Positions 44,601 through 53,344 of a stretch of DNA of 64,000 nt are shown piece by piece. The position numbers were made by a program, and so were the translations under genes. This DNA is from Gardnerella vaginalis ATCC 14018 = JCM 11026 (GTDB taxonomy: Bacteria > Actinomycetota > Actinomycetes > Actinomycetales > Bifidobacteriaceae): assembly GCF_001042655.1 (NCBI RefSeq), contig NZ_AP012332.1, positions 434,001 to 498,000 of the forward strand. The letters run 5' to 3'. Position 1 is the first letter of the stretch, and every line of letters starts with the position of its first letter. The notes below the pieces were generated by a model. It saw nothing but the letters and a program-made list of their open reading frames with translations, had not been told where the DNA came from and ran no database searches.

Positions 44601-46452
44601 GTCAATTAAGGATGGTAGGTATAGCAGTCCAACAAAAGACAATATCAGCACTGATCAGCCAAAGAGCACTAAAGATGGAAATGATGTTTCGGAGGATGAT
44701 CGAGCTAGCATTCTTGTTGGTGACCTTCCTGATGGCACGTGGTTTGAGATTAAGAAGCTACTTAGAAAAGTAGATGACAAAAACCATTCTGATAAGTTTA
44801 CGTTGCAACAAGAGAAGGAAACTTGGTCTAGGTTTGAAGATAGTGAAGACAACGTTACGCGCGATGAGCACGGCAATACTGTTAAGAAGAGTGGAAAAGT
44901 AGTTACTTTAGATCAGCCTAATCGCGAATATGGTTCTGTAACTTTCCACCCAGATAAGTGGCAGTCTGCTGGCGAGTATTGGGCGGAAGTTAGAGTTCAC
45001 TACCCAGACGGCTCTGTATCAGACGGCGAAGGCTCTGTAAACGAGAAGCACCCTGTGTACGCAAAGGTGAAAGTTACGCCTAAGCCTGGCAATAATAATT
45101 TTGGTCTTAACTTGTTTAGGTATACAACGGATTCTCAATACAGAACTATCAGCGTTGAAAATGGCATAAACCTTCATCCAGGAGATTTACTCGCTGGTAA
45201 CGATCGCCCTATGTTTGATTCTTACTTAACAAACGCTATTGGAAATCTTCATCAGCATATGATTTGCTCAAAGCAAGACAAGAATGGTAAGCAAACCGAC
45301 TACACGTATGGCATTCTTCCTGGTCATGTTAATAATGAGAAGTCGCAGAAAGATAGCGAAAAAGACGGATTGCGACTTTTGGAACCGCAGACGATTTGGA
45401 AGCATTCATCACTTAAGAATCAGTTTGAGTGCAATACTAATGGCAAAAAGTGCAAGTCTGATACTTACTTATACGATGATTGGGTTGATAGCGATAAAAG
45501 CTATAACACTTTTGAGCGCACGCACGGATCTTTCGGCGGCGTGGCGCAAAAGACCGGCGACTATGTGTGCAAAGTCTACGTTATAAAGGGCGATCAGAAG
45601 AAGTCGGATGCGTTTAAGAAAGCTGTCGAGTCTAATATCAAATCTAAGAAGAACGAAGACCCAGTTACAAGCGTTCTTAACGCTAGAGGTAATCCATATG
45701 GCAAAGAAGGCGAAGACTACAAAATTGGCGCATTCTCTGTGCATATTCATAAGGACAACCAGCTGTACAACCCGACTTATACAAAGATGCCAACGATTTT
45801 GGCGGGTAGTACTTTTGACAAGAACCTTAAGAATCACAAGGCTGACATAAGCTCTGACACTCCGCGAAGCAAGAAGATTGTTAAAGACAGCAATAATCAT
45901 GACGTTAATGCTAACGGCGTTCCAAAAGAGGATTTGGTTAACGTTAAGGAAGGCGCTCTGCCTGCTGGCACTTGGTACGAGATTAAGCGCTTTGTTAAGG
46001 CTGGCGATATTAAAAACTCGAAAGCAAAGAGTTTGCCTTGGGCTAACTTTGAAGACGGCGAAGATAACAAAGCTGATGGCAAGTTGGAAGCAGCCAGCAA
46101 GGACGCCACCGGCAAAGGCTCCGTCACCTTCCGCCCAGATAAGTGGCAGGATGAAGGCGAATATTGGGCTGAGATTAGGGTTCACTACCCGGATAGCTCT
46201 GCTTCGGATGATAAAGATTCAATCAACAAGGATCACCCTATCTACGCAAAAGTGGAGGTTACTAGACCAGATATTAGCGCTGGCGATTTGCATGTTGACG
46301 TGTACAAGTACTTTGACCATACAGCGTATAATTCCGATACCAATAAAGGCAGAGTCGACTCCGCAGATAACATTGCGAATGTTGACAACAAGGTTGGCGT
46401 TACTGTTATGCGCGGAATCGGCTTGCTGAATGACCTTGGTGTTGACTCATAG
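41638..46452 (+). CDS. Giant Rib-domain pilus tip adhesin, amino-terminal part (ends at in-frame TAG)
   Basis: Exported surface protein of a sortase-dependent pilus. A long signal peptide (basic lead, then a hydrophobic core near residues 38-58) is followed by a ~350-residue head. A calcium-type DSDGDGIPDSMEG motif lies near residue 376. Three Rib/alpha-like domains follow (near 617-740, 970-1150 and 1375-1545), each with YPDG/YPDS and YAKV or YATV signatures. They alternate with a Cys-containing module of about 200 residues. GAGG precedes ATG 41638. The frame stops at TAG 46450-46452 inside the third module but stays open after it. The product as read (1604 residues) lacks a wall anchor. Confidence 0.85.
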   Translation: MSRLHGLLNLRKQFRMLNASSSNSCSRTLSKRYVFRALLAMLVAVATIVTMLIVPPVQEAKGYADGKAPIHAWWNSFGTGFVSGSGFGIGDAPNQIASNVEVVRNVYDSSTGRNRTQIKWEVFFNTYSQMYESIVTGEPYSGKQEDKAFGGKRPLLMAWLPKGIDRKSIRISRRKSGNRAGYRNYGCWPETDKWYSAFPKDKQFDKTDNGRGCRAIQYQEPIVTINKTLDEFVNSSSRWAHSFDGNLYEGKAGKEGAGKDQQLFNSYWDNALGTSRLTSYCDSNDKHDMCEIRNWKNDFSTVLADWEVSGNTAFQWNITAFVDSSMENRSDLVLKNLPFSAGWNSGKGTYSESDFGDLETKKNGAVEVRSKWTFIGPFDSDGDGIPDSMEGYDHKNPDALPDFSNSDQPHTVLNNITDPNGKTEIKYPQYSSSMMNDYVKKLNNQNLSSDTTYGGVENVPVTTYGTPVTIKPYVNTGSWQGWDLGDWDGQYSLQNHYGGHYVAGKDTDTTTNIPSDFPNGSSMKYELTSIPQGITQSSSCSTGKNNSDKGCVSIDSKTGYITYNPGRLDRKTEGITFKVKITHPTPSAYQYNCKYTTPMVQENVPIKIKVVSNAMLYNPQYKETTVAYDPNQKKFNPTDSEEPKSVRANKKPWVRVGNLPKGSTFKLEKYGKYGSPVLDWSKIDSKNTGNGKVTFSPSKTQAGKSEKTPVLVTYPDGSTSKDSDAGNYDKVVYATVKVGDLPISGGDLNLGLYDGNSINNNGFWGFSFRDKTNPHEIDKGKKIGLSDKDHKNPNKGIVFDSWAKNGKGPITFRVICHRTDVPNSPFALLKPKEGNKEASGEINGLHFEDFRQWIRDNDKRCKGKDCSNDNLYLHSREYENDTMERSRAMIGGTPKEGGSYECKVFAFHDKPDDNKLKDYSGSLDTFDKAAKNGGSTEYSILFDNYESIKAATKGSEWITDSFYFKIKLKDNQKYNPTYVKMPTIQAGKSIKDGRYSSPTKDNISTDQPKSTKDGNDVSEDDRASILVGDLPDGTWFEIKKLLRKVDDKNHSDKFTLQQEKETWSRFEDSEDNVTRDEHGNTVKKSGKVVTLDQPNREYGSVTFHPDKWQSAGEYWAEVRVHYPDGSVSDGEGSVNEKHPVYAKVKVTPKPGNNNFGLNLFRYTTDSQYRTISVENGINLHPGDLLAGNDRPMFDSYLTNAIGNLHQHMICSKQDKNGKQTDYTYGILPGHVNNEKSQKDSEKDGLRLLEPQTIWKHSSLKNQFECNTNGKKCKSDTYLYDDWVDSDKSYNTFERTHGSFGGVAQKTGDYVCKVYVIKGDQKKSDAFKKAVESNIKSKKNEDPVTSVLNARGNPYGKEGEDYKIGAFSVHIHKDNQLYNPTYTKMPTILAGSTFDKNLKNHKADISSDTPRSKKIVKDSNNHDVNANGVPKEDLVNVKEGALPAGTWYEIKRFVKAGDIKNSKAKSLPWANFEDGEDNKADGKLEAASKDATGKGSVTFRPDKWQDEGEYWAEIRVHYPDSSASDDKDSINKDHPIYAKVEVTRPDISAGDLHVDVYKYFDHTAYNSDTNKGRVDSADNIANVDNKVGVTVMRGIGLLNDLGVDS

Positions 46453-47154
46453 TCTACAAATAAGCGCGGCGGCATTACGCTAAGAACGTTGTGCAGGGAT
46501 GCGAATGAGCCAGCTAAGGGCAGTGGTAATAAGTCTCAGGTTTGGAGCGAAAATCTAAATAAACTGTTCTTTAAGCTTAACAGCGGCGATAGTCAGAAAG
46601 TGTGGGGGCATGCGAACTTCCGACAGCAGGAAACTTGCCGTAAGAACGGTAATAAGGGTGATGGCTGCGTTACTGATGTAGCTAACCCTATGCTTTTTGA
46701 CAGCACTCGCGGAACTATGGAGCGCTCACGCGGATTTATTTCAAACACTAAAGCGCCTACGGAGACTGGAAAATACTATTGTGCAGTGTTTGCGTTGAAG
46801 CCAGATGCTTTGACTGAGTACAAGAATGCTGTGAAGAAAGGCACGATTAGTGTTGTGAATAATAGCGATATTGTTAGCGCTATGAGCTTTAAGGGCGAGA
46901 GCGGTATTGACTATGCTGCAAAATTCTTCCCAGTGTACGTGGTGAAACCATTCAAATTGCCAAAGACGGGCGGCATGAATTGGAACATGCTTCTTGGTGG
47001 TGTTGTGTTTGTTGGTACTTCTCTGATGCTTATTGCATTATTGCTTGATCAAAGCAAGTGGGGACGTGCGCTCATCGCTGAGATTATCAATATTATCAAA
47101 GTTTTTATCCGCAAAACCGCTAGAAAATGGCGCATTGAAAGGTGGCGATGCTGA
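46453..47154 (+). pseudogene. Anchor-bearing end of the tip adhesin, cut off by the TAG
   Basis: The adhesin frame continues without a shift after the TAG. It completes the third Cys module (TMERSRG and GKYYCAVFAL patterns like those in the first two) and ends with LPKTG (46957-46971), a membrane helix and a basic tail. By aligning the three modules, the TAG falls where module 1 has Trp (FDSWAKN) and module 2 has Tyr (FDSYLTN), so one base change from TGG, TAT or TAC explains it. No ribosome site serves an internal start. The sister proteins of the locus are intact. Confidence 0.78.
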
Positions 47155-47436
47155 TGAAAATTTTCTGCAGCGCAAAAACTGCAGTGTCAACGTTCCATGT
47201 GTCGGCAATGGTATTGCGTAGTTGCGTTACATAGTGACGTTACGCAGCTGCGTTACGCAGTGACGGCAATTATGCCGAAGCATGGTTCGGATTTAATCTT
47301 GCTGCGCGCGGCGCAAATCTTATACGCCGACAGCAGAGTTCATGCAGCTTGCAATGGCTCCGCCGACCGTGCGCAACACAAAACAGAAAACTTATCTCTT
47401 AAACCTGCTCGAAAGAGCAATAAAAAAGGAGAAATT
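47155..47436. other. Spacer between adhesin and major pilin
   Basis: This 282-base spacer has no convincing gene. It contains near-direct repeats of GCGTTACxCAGTGACG-type sequence (47224-47265) around a 12-base palindrome ACGCAGCTGCGT (47242-47253). An AAAAAAGGAGAA ribosome site ends just before the pilin ATG. An own promoter for the abundant pilin may lie here. Confidence 0.4.
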
Positions 47437-49089
47437 ATGAACAAGATAACTAAGCAATGCGTGGCGGCAATCGCCTCGCTCGCAATGGCTGGCACGCTGT
47501 GCGTCGCTGGCGCCGTGGTGGCTGGCAGCTCCGCTTGGGCTGTAACACCTGCAGCATCTAGTACTGATCCTGCACCGTGGGATAAATCTGCTGCCTCCAA
47601 GACTGGTACCATTACAATCACCAAGTACAAGGATGAAACCAATGACCAAGGTGTGCAGACAAAGAAAACAAAGGTTACTGGTGCAAAGTTTAAGGTAACT
47701 CCAGTTAGCAAAATAGATGGTAGTGCTATTGATCTTAAGAAGTATGATGATTGGCTAAAAGTTGCTGCTAAAGTCCCATCTCTTAACGCAAATCCTAGTT
47801 CTTTGAAAGATACTGATTTAGGTGCTGCATTACCAGAACAAACTACCAATGATGGTATTGCAACGTTCAGTAATCTTCAAATTGGCTTATACAAAGTTGA
47901 AGAAGTTAGTGTTCCAGATGGATACGAAAAGCTTCCAGAACCATTCTTCATGACTATTCCAGAGATAACCAGTGGCAAAAAAGGCACAGAATATAATTAC
48001 AATCCAACTGTCGATCCTAAGAATGCATATACTAAGGATGCTATTAAGAAGACTGTTGATACTAAGGGAATGGTTGGCACAAAGGATGATTTGCCATATA
48101 CCATTTCAACTTCTGTAGTCACAAATAGTGGTACGCCTGTTAAAGATCGTACGGCTGATGATTATCAGGGCTTTGCTGTGTGGGATGATGCGTTGACTAA
48201 AGCATATGATGCCAATGCGAACGTTGTGCAGAAAGTTAAGATCGGTAATTCTGAAATTACGAATACTAAAGGCAAAGAGGATAAGTATATAGTAGCAGTT
48301 AGTAATACGCCTGATGATAATAATCGTAAGCGTATTACCGTATCGTTTACAGATACAGGTCTTGGTGAAATTGCTACGGCTCTTAAGACTTCGCCAAATG
48401 CAAAGTTAACTGTTGATCTTAAATTCACTCTTAAAGAAGGAGTTGATTCTGGCGAACTCGTTAACAAGTATGGTTATCAGCCAGGATATAAGAAAGGTAC
48501 TCCTGAAAATGAAAAGCCAAAGCCTGTTAACCCAAACCCAGGTTCAGATTCCAAGGTAACTCTTGTTAAATTCAAGATTAAGAAGGTAAGCAGTACTAAC
48601 GCAACTGAAGGTCTTAGGGGTGCTAAGTTTGCTGTGTTTGCAAAGAAAAATGATGCTGACGCTTGTGCGGCTGATGTTTCTCGTGCAGATGATAAGTGCA
48701 AGAGTAAGTCTTCTAAGGGCTTTGCTGATACTGAAACTGCTGATAAGACTGGTTTGACAGCAGATGGGTTTAAGGCAAAGGTTGGACAAACGTTCTACGT
48801 TGTGGAAACTAAGGCTCCAGACAACTATGTTTTGGCTCCAAAGGTTGAAGAAGTTAATATTCCTACGGAGTATACAAAAGATGCTAAGTATGATACTCAA
48901 TCGCAGACGTTTATTTACTCGTTCAAGGATGTTCCAACGAGCAATAACATCGACCACTGGTTCAAGCTTCCTAAGACTGGTGCTTACGGCGTGATTATCT
49001 TCGCCATCATCGGTTTGGGCTTGGTTGGCGCTGGTACATTCATGTACATGCGCAACAATCGCAAGAAGGAAGAAGAACAGGCTGCCTGA
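47437..49089 (+). CDS. SpaA/FimA-type major pilin with LPKTG anchor
   Basis: Structural shaft subunit of a sortase-assembled pilus. ATG 47437 follows AAGGAG closely, and a signal peptide follows (cleavage near SSAWA-VTP, residue ~34). Pilin features in order: a Lys in NPTVDPKNA fitting the pilin-motif lysine, a first isopeptide-type domain (KVEEVSVPDGYE), a second domain with the E-box VVETKAPDNY, then LPKTG (48967-48981), a membrane helix and a basic/acidic tail. The 550-residue length is typical. It is followed by its dedicated sortase. Confidence 0.93.
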   Translation: MNKITKQCVAAIASLAMAGTLCVAGAVVAGSSAWAVTPAASSTDPAPWDKSAASKTGTITITKYKDETNDQGVQTKKTKVTGAKFKVTPVSKIDGSAIDLKKYDDWLKVAAKVPSLNANPSSLKDTDLGAALPEQTTNDGIATFSNLQIGLYKVEEVSVPDGYEKLPEPFFMTIPEITSGKKGTEYNYNPTVDPKNAYTKDAIKKTVDTKGMVGTKDDLPYTISTSVVTNSGTPVKDRTADDYQGFAVWDDALTKAYDANANVVQKVKIGNSEITNTKGKEDKYIVAVSNTPDDNNRKRITVSFTDTGLGEIATALKTSPNAKLTVDLKFTLKEGVDSGELVNKYGYQPGYKKGTPENEKPKPVNPNPGSDSKVTLVKFKIKKVSSTNATEGLRGAKFAVFAKKNDADACAADVSRADDKCKSKSSKGFADTETADKTGLTADGFKAKVGQTFYVVETKAPDNYVLAPKVEEVNIPTEYTKDAKYDTQSQTFIYSFKDVPTSNNIDHWFKLPKTGAYGVIIFAIIGLGLVGAGTFMYMRNNRKKEEEQAA

Positions 49090-49115
49090 TTTGCTCAGTT
49101 TGATGAGTAAATCAT

Positions 49116-49198
49116 AAACGATTGAGTCTATAACGATTGAGTCTATAAACGATTGAGTCTGCATAAATTGAGTCTAGGAGTAAAATCCTAGACTCAAT
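49116..49198 (+). promoter_or_regulatory. Repeats and 13-base perfect hairpin between pilin and sortase
   Basis: Three or four copies of ACGATTGAGTCT-like sequence run from 49117 to 49176. The last enters a perfect hairpin: ATTGAGTCTAGGA (49167-49179) with TCCTAGACTCAAT (49186-49198), 6-base loop, no T-run. It lies 77-109 bases after the pilin stop and 88 bases before the sortase start. A role as 3' stabiliser of pilin mRNA, or attenuator lowering sortase, is plausible. Confidence 0.6.
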
Positions 49199-49285
49199 AC
49201 TATGTAGTGCGTTTGTTACCTTTTTGGTCGATTTGGGGAACAAAATCGGGAATTATTTCCATAAATTCTTTAGCTTGGAGGAGTT

Positions 49286-50437
49286 ATGAAGCTAGCCGAT
49301 ATTAGCAATTGGTGCCGCTTGTTGAGCGAGCGCGCTGTTGCTAAATTGTTTAAGAATAAGGCGAAGCGTACCTCCAGTGTGGCTAGCACGAGCAGTGTGG
49401 CTAGCACGAGCAGTGTGGCTAGCACGAGCAATGTGGCTAGCACGAGCAATGTGGCTGGTGCGAGTGGCGTGGCTGCGGAAAAGTCGCTAGCAACCGAAGA
49501 GCAAACTCCACGATCCAACTCAAGCCAAAAAACACAGAAAAACTTAAAAACACAGAAAACTTTTATACATCGCATAATTGAGCCGATTGCGTTAGTGCTA
49601 GCAGGCGTATTGTTCTTCAGCTACCCAGTGGCGTCAACACTGTGGAACAACCACGTGTCTAAACAAATTTCCATAGATTACGACAAAGTAAGCTACAATC
49701 AGGCCGCTGGCGTGCGAGAATCTATTCTAAGAAGTGCGCGAAAATACAATGCGCGCAGAAAAAAATTCTTTACAGCCGACCCGTATGACGGCAGTGACAA
49801 TTACAAAAAAACAGTAGACTATAAGTCATATATCAAACAACTAGACGAACCAATGGGAATTATGGGAATCATAAAAATCCCGAAAATTGGCGTAAAACTA
49901 CCAATTTATCATGGCACTTCGCGCGATGTTCTAGCTCGCGGAGCAGGGCATTTGTATGGTACAGATTTACCTGTGGGCGGCAAAAACAGGCATACCGTTA
50001 TTACAGCTCATACTGGTTTGCCTACGGCAACTATGTTTGACGGTTTAATCGACATGAAGCGTGGAGACTACTTCTACATTGATGTACAGGGCGATACAAT
50101 GCGCTACAGGGTGTTTCGCATTAGTGTTGTAGACCCGCAGGATATCAGTTTGCTGCAGCGTGAGCCTGGGCGCGATTTGGCGACTTTGCTTACATGCACG
50201 CCGTATGGTGTGAACTCGTATAGGCTACTGGTTACGGGGTATCGCGTGCTGCCGGACCCAGCGCACGCTCCAGAAGATCATCTTCAGTGGCCCCTTTGGA
50301 TGACGCTGTTTGTAGCTGCTATGATTCTTTCGCTGTTGATAATTTCAATCATGGTAACTGGGTACTTACAAAAGCGTAAGAATAAATCAGATTTGCGCGG
50401 CAAACACATACTGCGCGAGACCTGCCTTCGCGATTAA
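49286..50437 (+). CDS. srtC: Class C (pilus-assembly) sortase
   Basis: Transpeptidase that polymerises pilins at their LPXTG motif. A cytoplasmic lead of ~85 residues (with a short tandem repeat) precedes the first membrane helix. The catalytic parts are clear: His in VITAHTG, Cys in LLTCTPYG and Arg in NSYRLLVTG. DPY near residue 166 fits the class C lid motif. A C-terminal membrane helix followed by a basic tail is also class C-like. GGAGGAG precedes ATG 49286. It should act on the adjacent pilin and, if anchored, the tip adhesin. Confidence 0.94.
   Translation: MKLADISNWCRLLSERAVAKLFKNKAKRTSSVASTSSVASTSSVASTSNVASTSNVAGASGVAAEKSLATEEQTPRSNSSQKTQKNLKTQKTFIHRIIEPIALVLAGVLFFSYPVASTLWNNHVSKQISIDYDKVSYNQAAGVRESILRSARKYNARRKKFFTADPYDGSDNYKKTVDYKSYIKQLDEPMGIMGIIKIPKIGVKLPIYHGTSRDVLARGAGHLYGTDLPVGGKNRHTVITAHTGLPTATMFDGLIDMKRGDYFYIDVQGDTMRYRVFRISVVDPQDISLLQREPGRDLATLLTCTPYGVNSYRLLVTGYRVLPDPAHAPEDHLQWPLWMTLFVAAMILSLLIISIMVTGYLQKRKNKSDLRGKHILRETCLRD
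49376..49465 (+). repeat. 18-base tandem repeat inside the sortase gene
   Basis: AGTGTGGCTAGCACGAGC occurs three times exactly (49376-49429), then as a one-base variant (49430-49447) and a degenerate copy (49448-49465). It encodes a six-residue repeat of the type SVASTS. Copy changes keep the frame, so length rather than phase would vary. Confidence 0.95.
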
Positions 50438-50553
50438 AGCGTAACGCGCGAACGATTTTCCCGAGATTGTTTACGTATTTGGTGGTTTTGGGAACAAACG
50501 CGGGGAAAAAATAAACAAACATGGGAGAAGTACGCTAACCAAGAAAAGCGGAA

Positions 50554-50629
<76 letters not shown>

Positions 50630-50777
50630 GCTTGAAACAAGATACAGTATGGTGTGTACTAGATGCGTGATTCGCGATTTGCGTGTGTCTTTCAGAGTTT
50701 GTGTTTTGCGTTTTGAAGCGTCTTAACAATCGCGTAGAGTATATTCAATAATGATATGTTCAGGAGGTCTATTGTTT

Positions 50778-52304
50778 ATGGCAAGTAAACCCGATACTGC
50801 GCGTAATTCTTCTGGTATTGAGCGCGTAGGTAAGCGCAAGAAGGGTTACAGCGTAGAGCAAGTTAATGATTTTCTTGAGCGTGCCCATTCTTTGTATGAG
50901 TCCGACGACATTCGTCTTACACAAAAAGATATTCAAGACGTGTCCTTCGATTTAGAAGATGAAGGATACGCTATTCCTCAAGTTGATGCGGCTCTTTCTA
51001 GGTTGGAACGTGCTGTTGTAGATAAAACAACCGAATACGAAATTTCTCATCGCGGTAGAATCGTTTGGAAAGCACAAGCCGATAGTGAATACCGTGTTTT
51101 GCTTAATCATTCTCAGCGTGATTACAAGATGCGTTTTGATTCTGGTCAATCTCGCAAGCCTTCGTATGATAAAAAACAGGTCGATAATGTTGTTAATAAG
51201 ACCTTAGATAAGATTTCTATTCTTCTTGGATATAAGCCAACGTGGGGTAATAGTTCAAGCGATCTTGATGGCATTGACGCAATGTTTGTTTCTAACGTGT
51301 TGTTTACACAGCGTTCTGGTAAACATGGATACGATGAGCGTCAAGTGGATTATTATTTGAACGCTTGCATACGATTGCTTAGTAGGCTTGAATCTTACGA
51401 TCGTGTTTCTAAGTACCTAGATTTTGATTCTAATGGTGCTGCCGCATCTTCTGTTAACGCAGCATATAGTCAGACGACGCCACAGCCTGTGCAATCTGCA
51501 AATCCTATGCCTCCATCTGTTCCCGTTGAGCATAATGCGGATTCGTTTGTAGTAAATCCTGTTCAAAATACTGTTGAAGCAGATAATCCTGTTGCAAATG
51601 ATATTTTTTCTAGAACTACAGTTGATGAAGTAGATTCGCATCATATTAGTGCAGATAGTGTGCCAGTCGTTGAGCATGTGGCAGATAGTGATAATAGTTC
51701 TGCACAGCATATTGAAGATATGCCTCAAGATAGGCAAAGCATTTTCGCACCTGTAGACAACAGTGTTGATAACAATAGTGGTGCTTCTCTTAACGATTTG
51801 CACCATGGGGATAGGGCTATTTTTACGCCTCATTCTGCTAATGTAGAGCCTAATGATGATACTGATGACGAGATGTCTCAGGCTTCTACTGTTATGCCTC
51901 CTACGTTCCCGCCATCGTATGCTCCGAAAGATTCCTATTCGCAGACTTATACAAGAGACAGTGCTATTCCAGCTGCACCTAGCCAAGATTCTTATAGTCA
52001 GAATCATGTTAATGCTGCTAATGCTAATGCTGTTAATACTAAAGATGATGATAAGAATGATTCAAAGAATAGTGCTTCAAACCCTGTTGGTGATTTGAAT
52101 TTGTCTCTTCTTGCATCTCCTAAATTTGAGCCGTCGCAAAGTCTCAATCTAGATATTCCAGATCTTTCATTCCCAGTTATGAATCATTTTAATGCTTCTT
52201 CTGAAGATTTTAATGCTAACAATGCTGGCAATAATGATTCAGATGATTTGGATGATACTGGCGAATCTAATTTCGGTGGTTTTGTGAATACAAGCCACAA
52301 CTGA
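50778..52304 (+). CDS. DivIVA-like domain protein with long disordered region
   Basis: The N-terminal ~210 residues contain DivIVA/DUF-type motifs. KKGYSVEQVNDFLERAH and a related KHGYDERQVDYYLNACI, with GYAIPQVDAALSRLE, look like repeated DivIVA heads. The rest (about 300 residues) is Ser/Asn/Asp/Pro-rich and low in complexity. AGGAGG lies ten bases before ATG 50778, which is preferred over an ATG 27 bases upstream. A role in polar growth or septum placement is inferred from the domain. recO follows after 46 bases. Confidence 0.78.
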   Translation: MASKPDTARNSSGIERVGKRKKGYSVEQVNDFLERAHSLYESDDIRLTQKDIQDVSFDLEDEGYAIPQVDAALSRLERAVVDKTTEYEISHRGRIVWKAQADSEYRVLLNHSQRDYKMRFDSGQSRKPSYDKKQVDNVVNKTLDKISILLGYKPTWGNSSSDLDGIDAMFVSNVLFTQRSGKHGYDERQVDYYLNACIRLLSRLESYDRVSKYLDFDSNGAAASSVNAAYSQTTPQPVQSANPMPPSVPVEHNADSFVVNPVQNTVEADNPVANDIFSRTTVDEVDSHHISADSVPVVEHVADSDNSSAQHIEDMPQDRQSIFAPVDNSVDNNSGASLNDLHHGDRAIFTPHSANVEPNDDTDDEMSQASTVMPPTFPPSYAPKDSYSQTYTRDSAIPAAPSQDSYSQNHVNAANANAVNTKDDDKNDSKNSASNPVGDLNLSLLASPKFEPSQSLNLDIPDLSFPVMNHFNASSEDFNANNAGNNDSDDLDDTGESNFGGFVNTSHN

Positions 52305-52350
52305 TCTATAAAAATACTTTGGATTAGCAGATTAAGAGTTTTTGATTTTC

Positions 52351-53085
52351 ATGCCGTTGTATAACGATGAGGCTGTAGTTCTTAAGACTTTTCCTTTAGG
52401 AGAAGCGGATAGAATTGTAGTTATGCTTACTAAAAAGCATGGTAAGATTCGTGCTGTTGCAAAAGGTGTTAGGAAAATAAAATCTCGTTTTGGGGCGCGT
52501 TTAGAACCTTTTATGCGTGTGAATGCACTTTTTGCTACTGGAAGAACTTTTGATGTTGTTTCTCAAGCGGTTTTAGTTTCTGCTTATGCTGAGAGTATTT
52601 GTGCTGATTATGATTTGTATAGTCGTGCTAGCATGATTGCGGAAATCGCAGATGATTTGGTTTCGTCTTCTGCACAGTATCAGGATTCTTGTATGCAATA
52701 CAATCTGCTTGTTGCAGCCTTATCTGCTCTTTCTAGGGGATTGCATAGTGCTGATTCAATTGGATTCTCATATGTTTTAAGAGCGTTAAAACTAGCTGGC
52801 TGGTCTCCTATGCTTAATGAATGCGTAGTTTGTGCAACTAAAGATGATTTATCATATTTTTCCTCTTGTTCTGGAGGAGTTATGTGTTCTAAAGATCATG
52901 ATTTGCAGTCAATTAAGTGTAATGGTTTAGCACGTTTTCAAATGATTTCTTTGATTAATGGCGATTGGAAGAATATAGACGGAACAGATATTGATTATTT
53001 AACGTATAGATGCGTTGAGCAGTGGTGTGAATATTATCTTGAGCGTCCAATTAAATCAATGCATTTATTAGAAAATAATATGTGA
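52351..53085 (+). CDS. recO: DNA repair protein RecO
   Basis: Loads RecA with RecR on SSB-coated DNA. The OB-fold start LYNDEAVVLKTFPLGEADRI is characteristic, followed by ARLEPF-type sequence. A Cys cluster (CVVCATKDD, then CSGGVMCSKD) fits a zinc site. ATG 52351 gives 244 residues; the TTG nine bases upstream is less likely. In Actinobacteria recO is often next to uppS; here the thiamine block lies between them, suggesting it was inserted (inference). Confidence 0.92.
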   Translation: MPLYNDEAVVLKTFPLGEADRIVVMLTKKHGKIRAVAKGVRKIKSRFGARLEPFMRVNALFATGRTFDVVSQAVLVSAYAESICADYDLYSRASMIAEIADDLVSSSAQYQDSCMQYNLLVAALSALSRGLHSADSIGFSYVLRALKLAGWSPMLNECVVCATKDDLSYFSSCSGGVMCSKDHDLQSIKCNGLARFQMISLINGDWKNIDGTDIDYLTYRCVEQWCEYYLERPIKSMHLLENNM

Positions 53086-53145
53086 TTTAATATAGCTTTT
53101 TTAGCGTCTTATTTAACGTTTTTGTGAACGTTTTAGTGAGCGTTT

Positions 53146-53344
53146 TTGTTAATTTTTTGTTTGAATTTTATAATAATTGTCCTCGCTGTCTGATGCAATA
53201 ATGATTGATATCAGACACGGGTGCTCTTTCAAAGAGCTGAGAAGATTACTGTCTAACCGTTTAACGTGATTCGGTTAATGCCGACGTACGGAGTTTTCTG
53301 CAGGGTCGCCTTTGTTTGATAACTGATAATGAAAGGAGACCCTA
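53146..53344 (+). promoter_or_regulatory. TPP riboswitch with promoter, controlling ykoE
   Basis: A promoter with -35 TTGTTA (53146-53151), 17-base spacer and -10 TATAAT (53169-53174) precedes a THI element at about 53213-53295 (CTGAGA at 53237-53242, then a GGTTAATGCCGACGTA-type 3' part). The expression platform is visible. AGGGTC plus CCTTT (53302-53313) pairs with AAAGG plus GACCCT (53332-53343), burying the AAAGGAG ribosome site of ykoE right before ATG 53345. No T-run is present, so TPP would block translation. Confidence 0.95.

Noticed and set aside
14288-47154. Genome-wide reassignment of TAG to an amino acid
   Set aside because: TAG ends murD, ftsQ, tuf, dusB and other intact core genes at the expected length.
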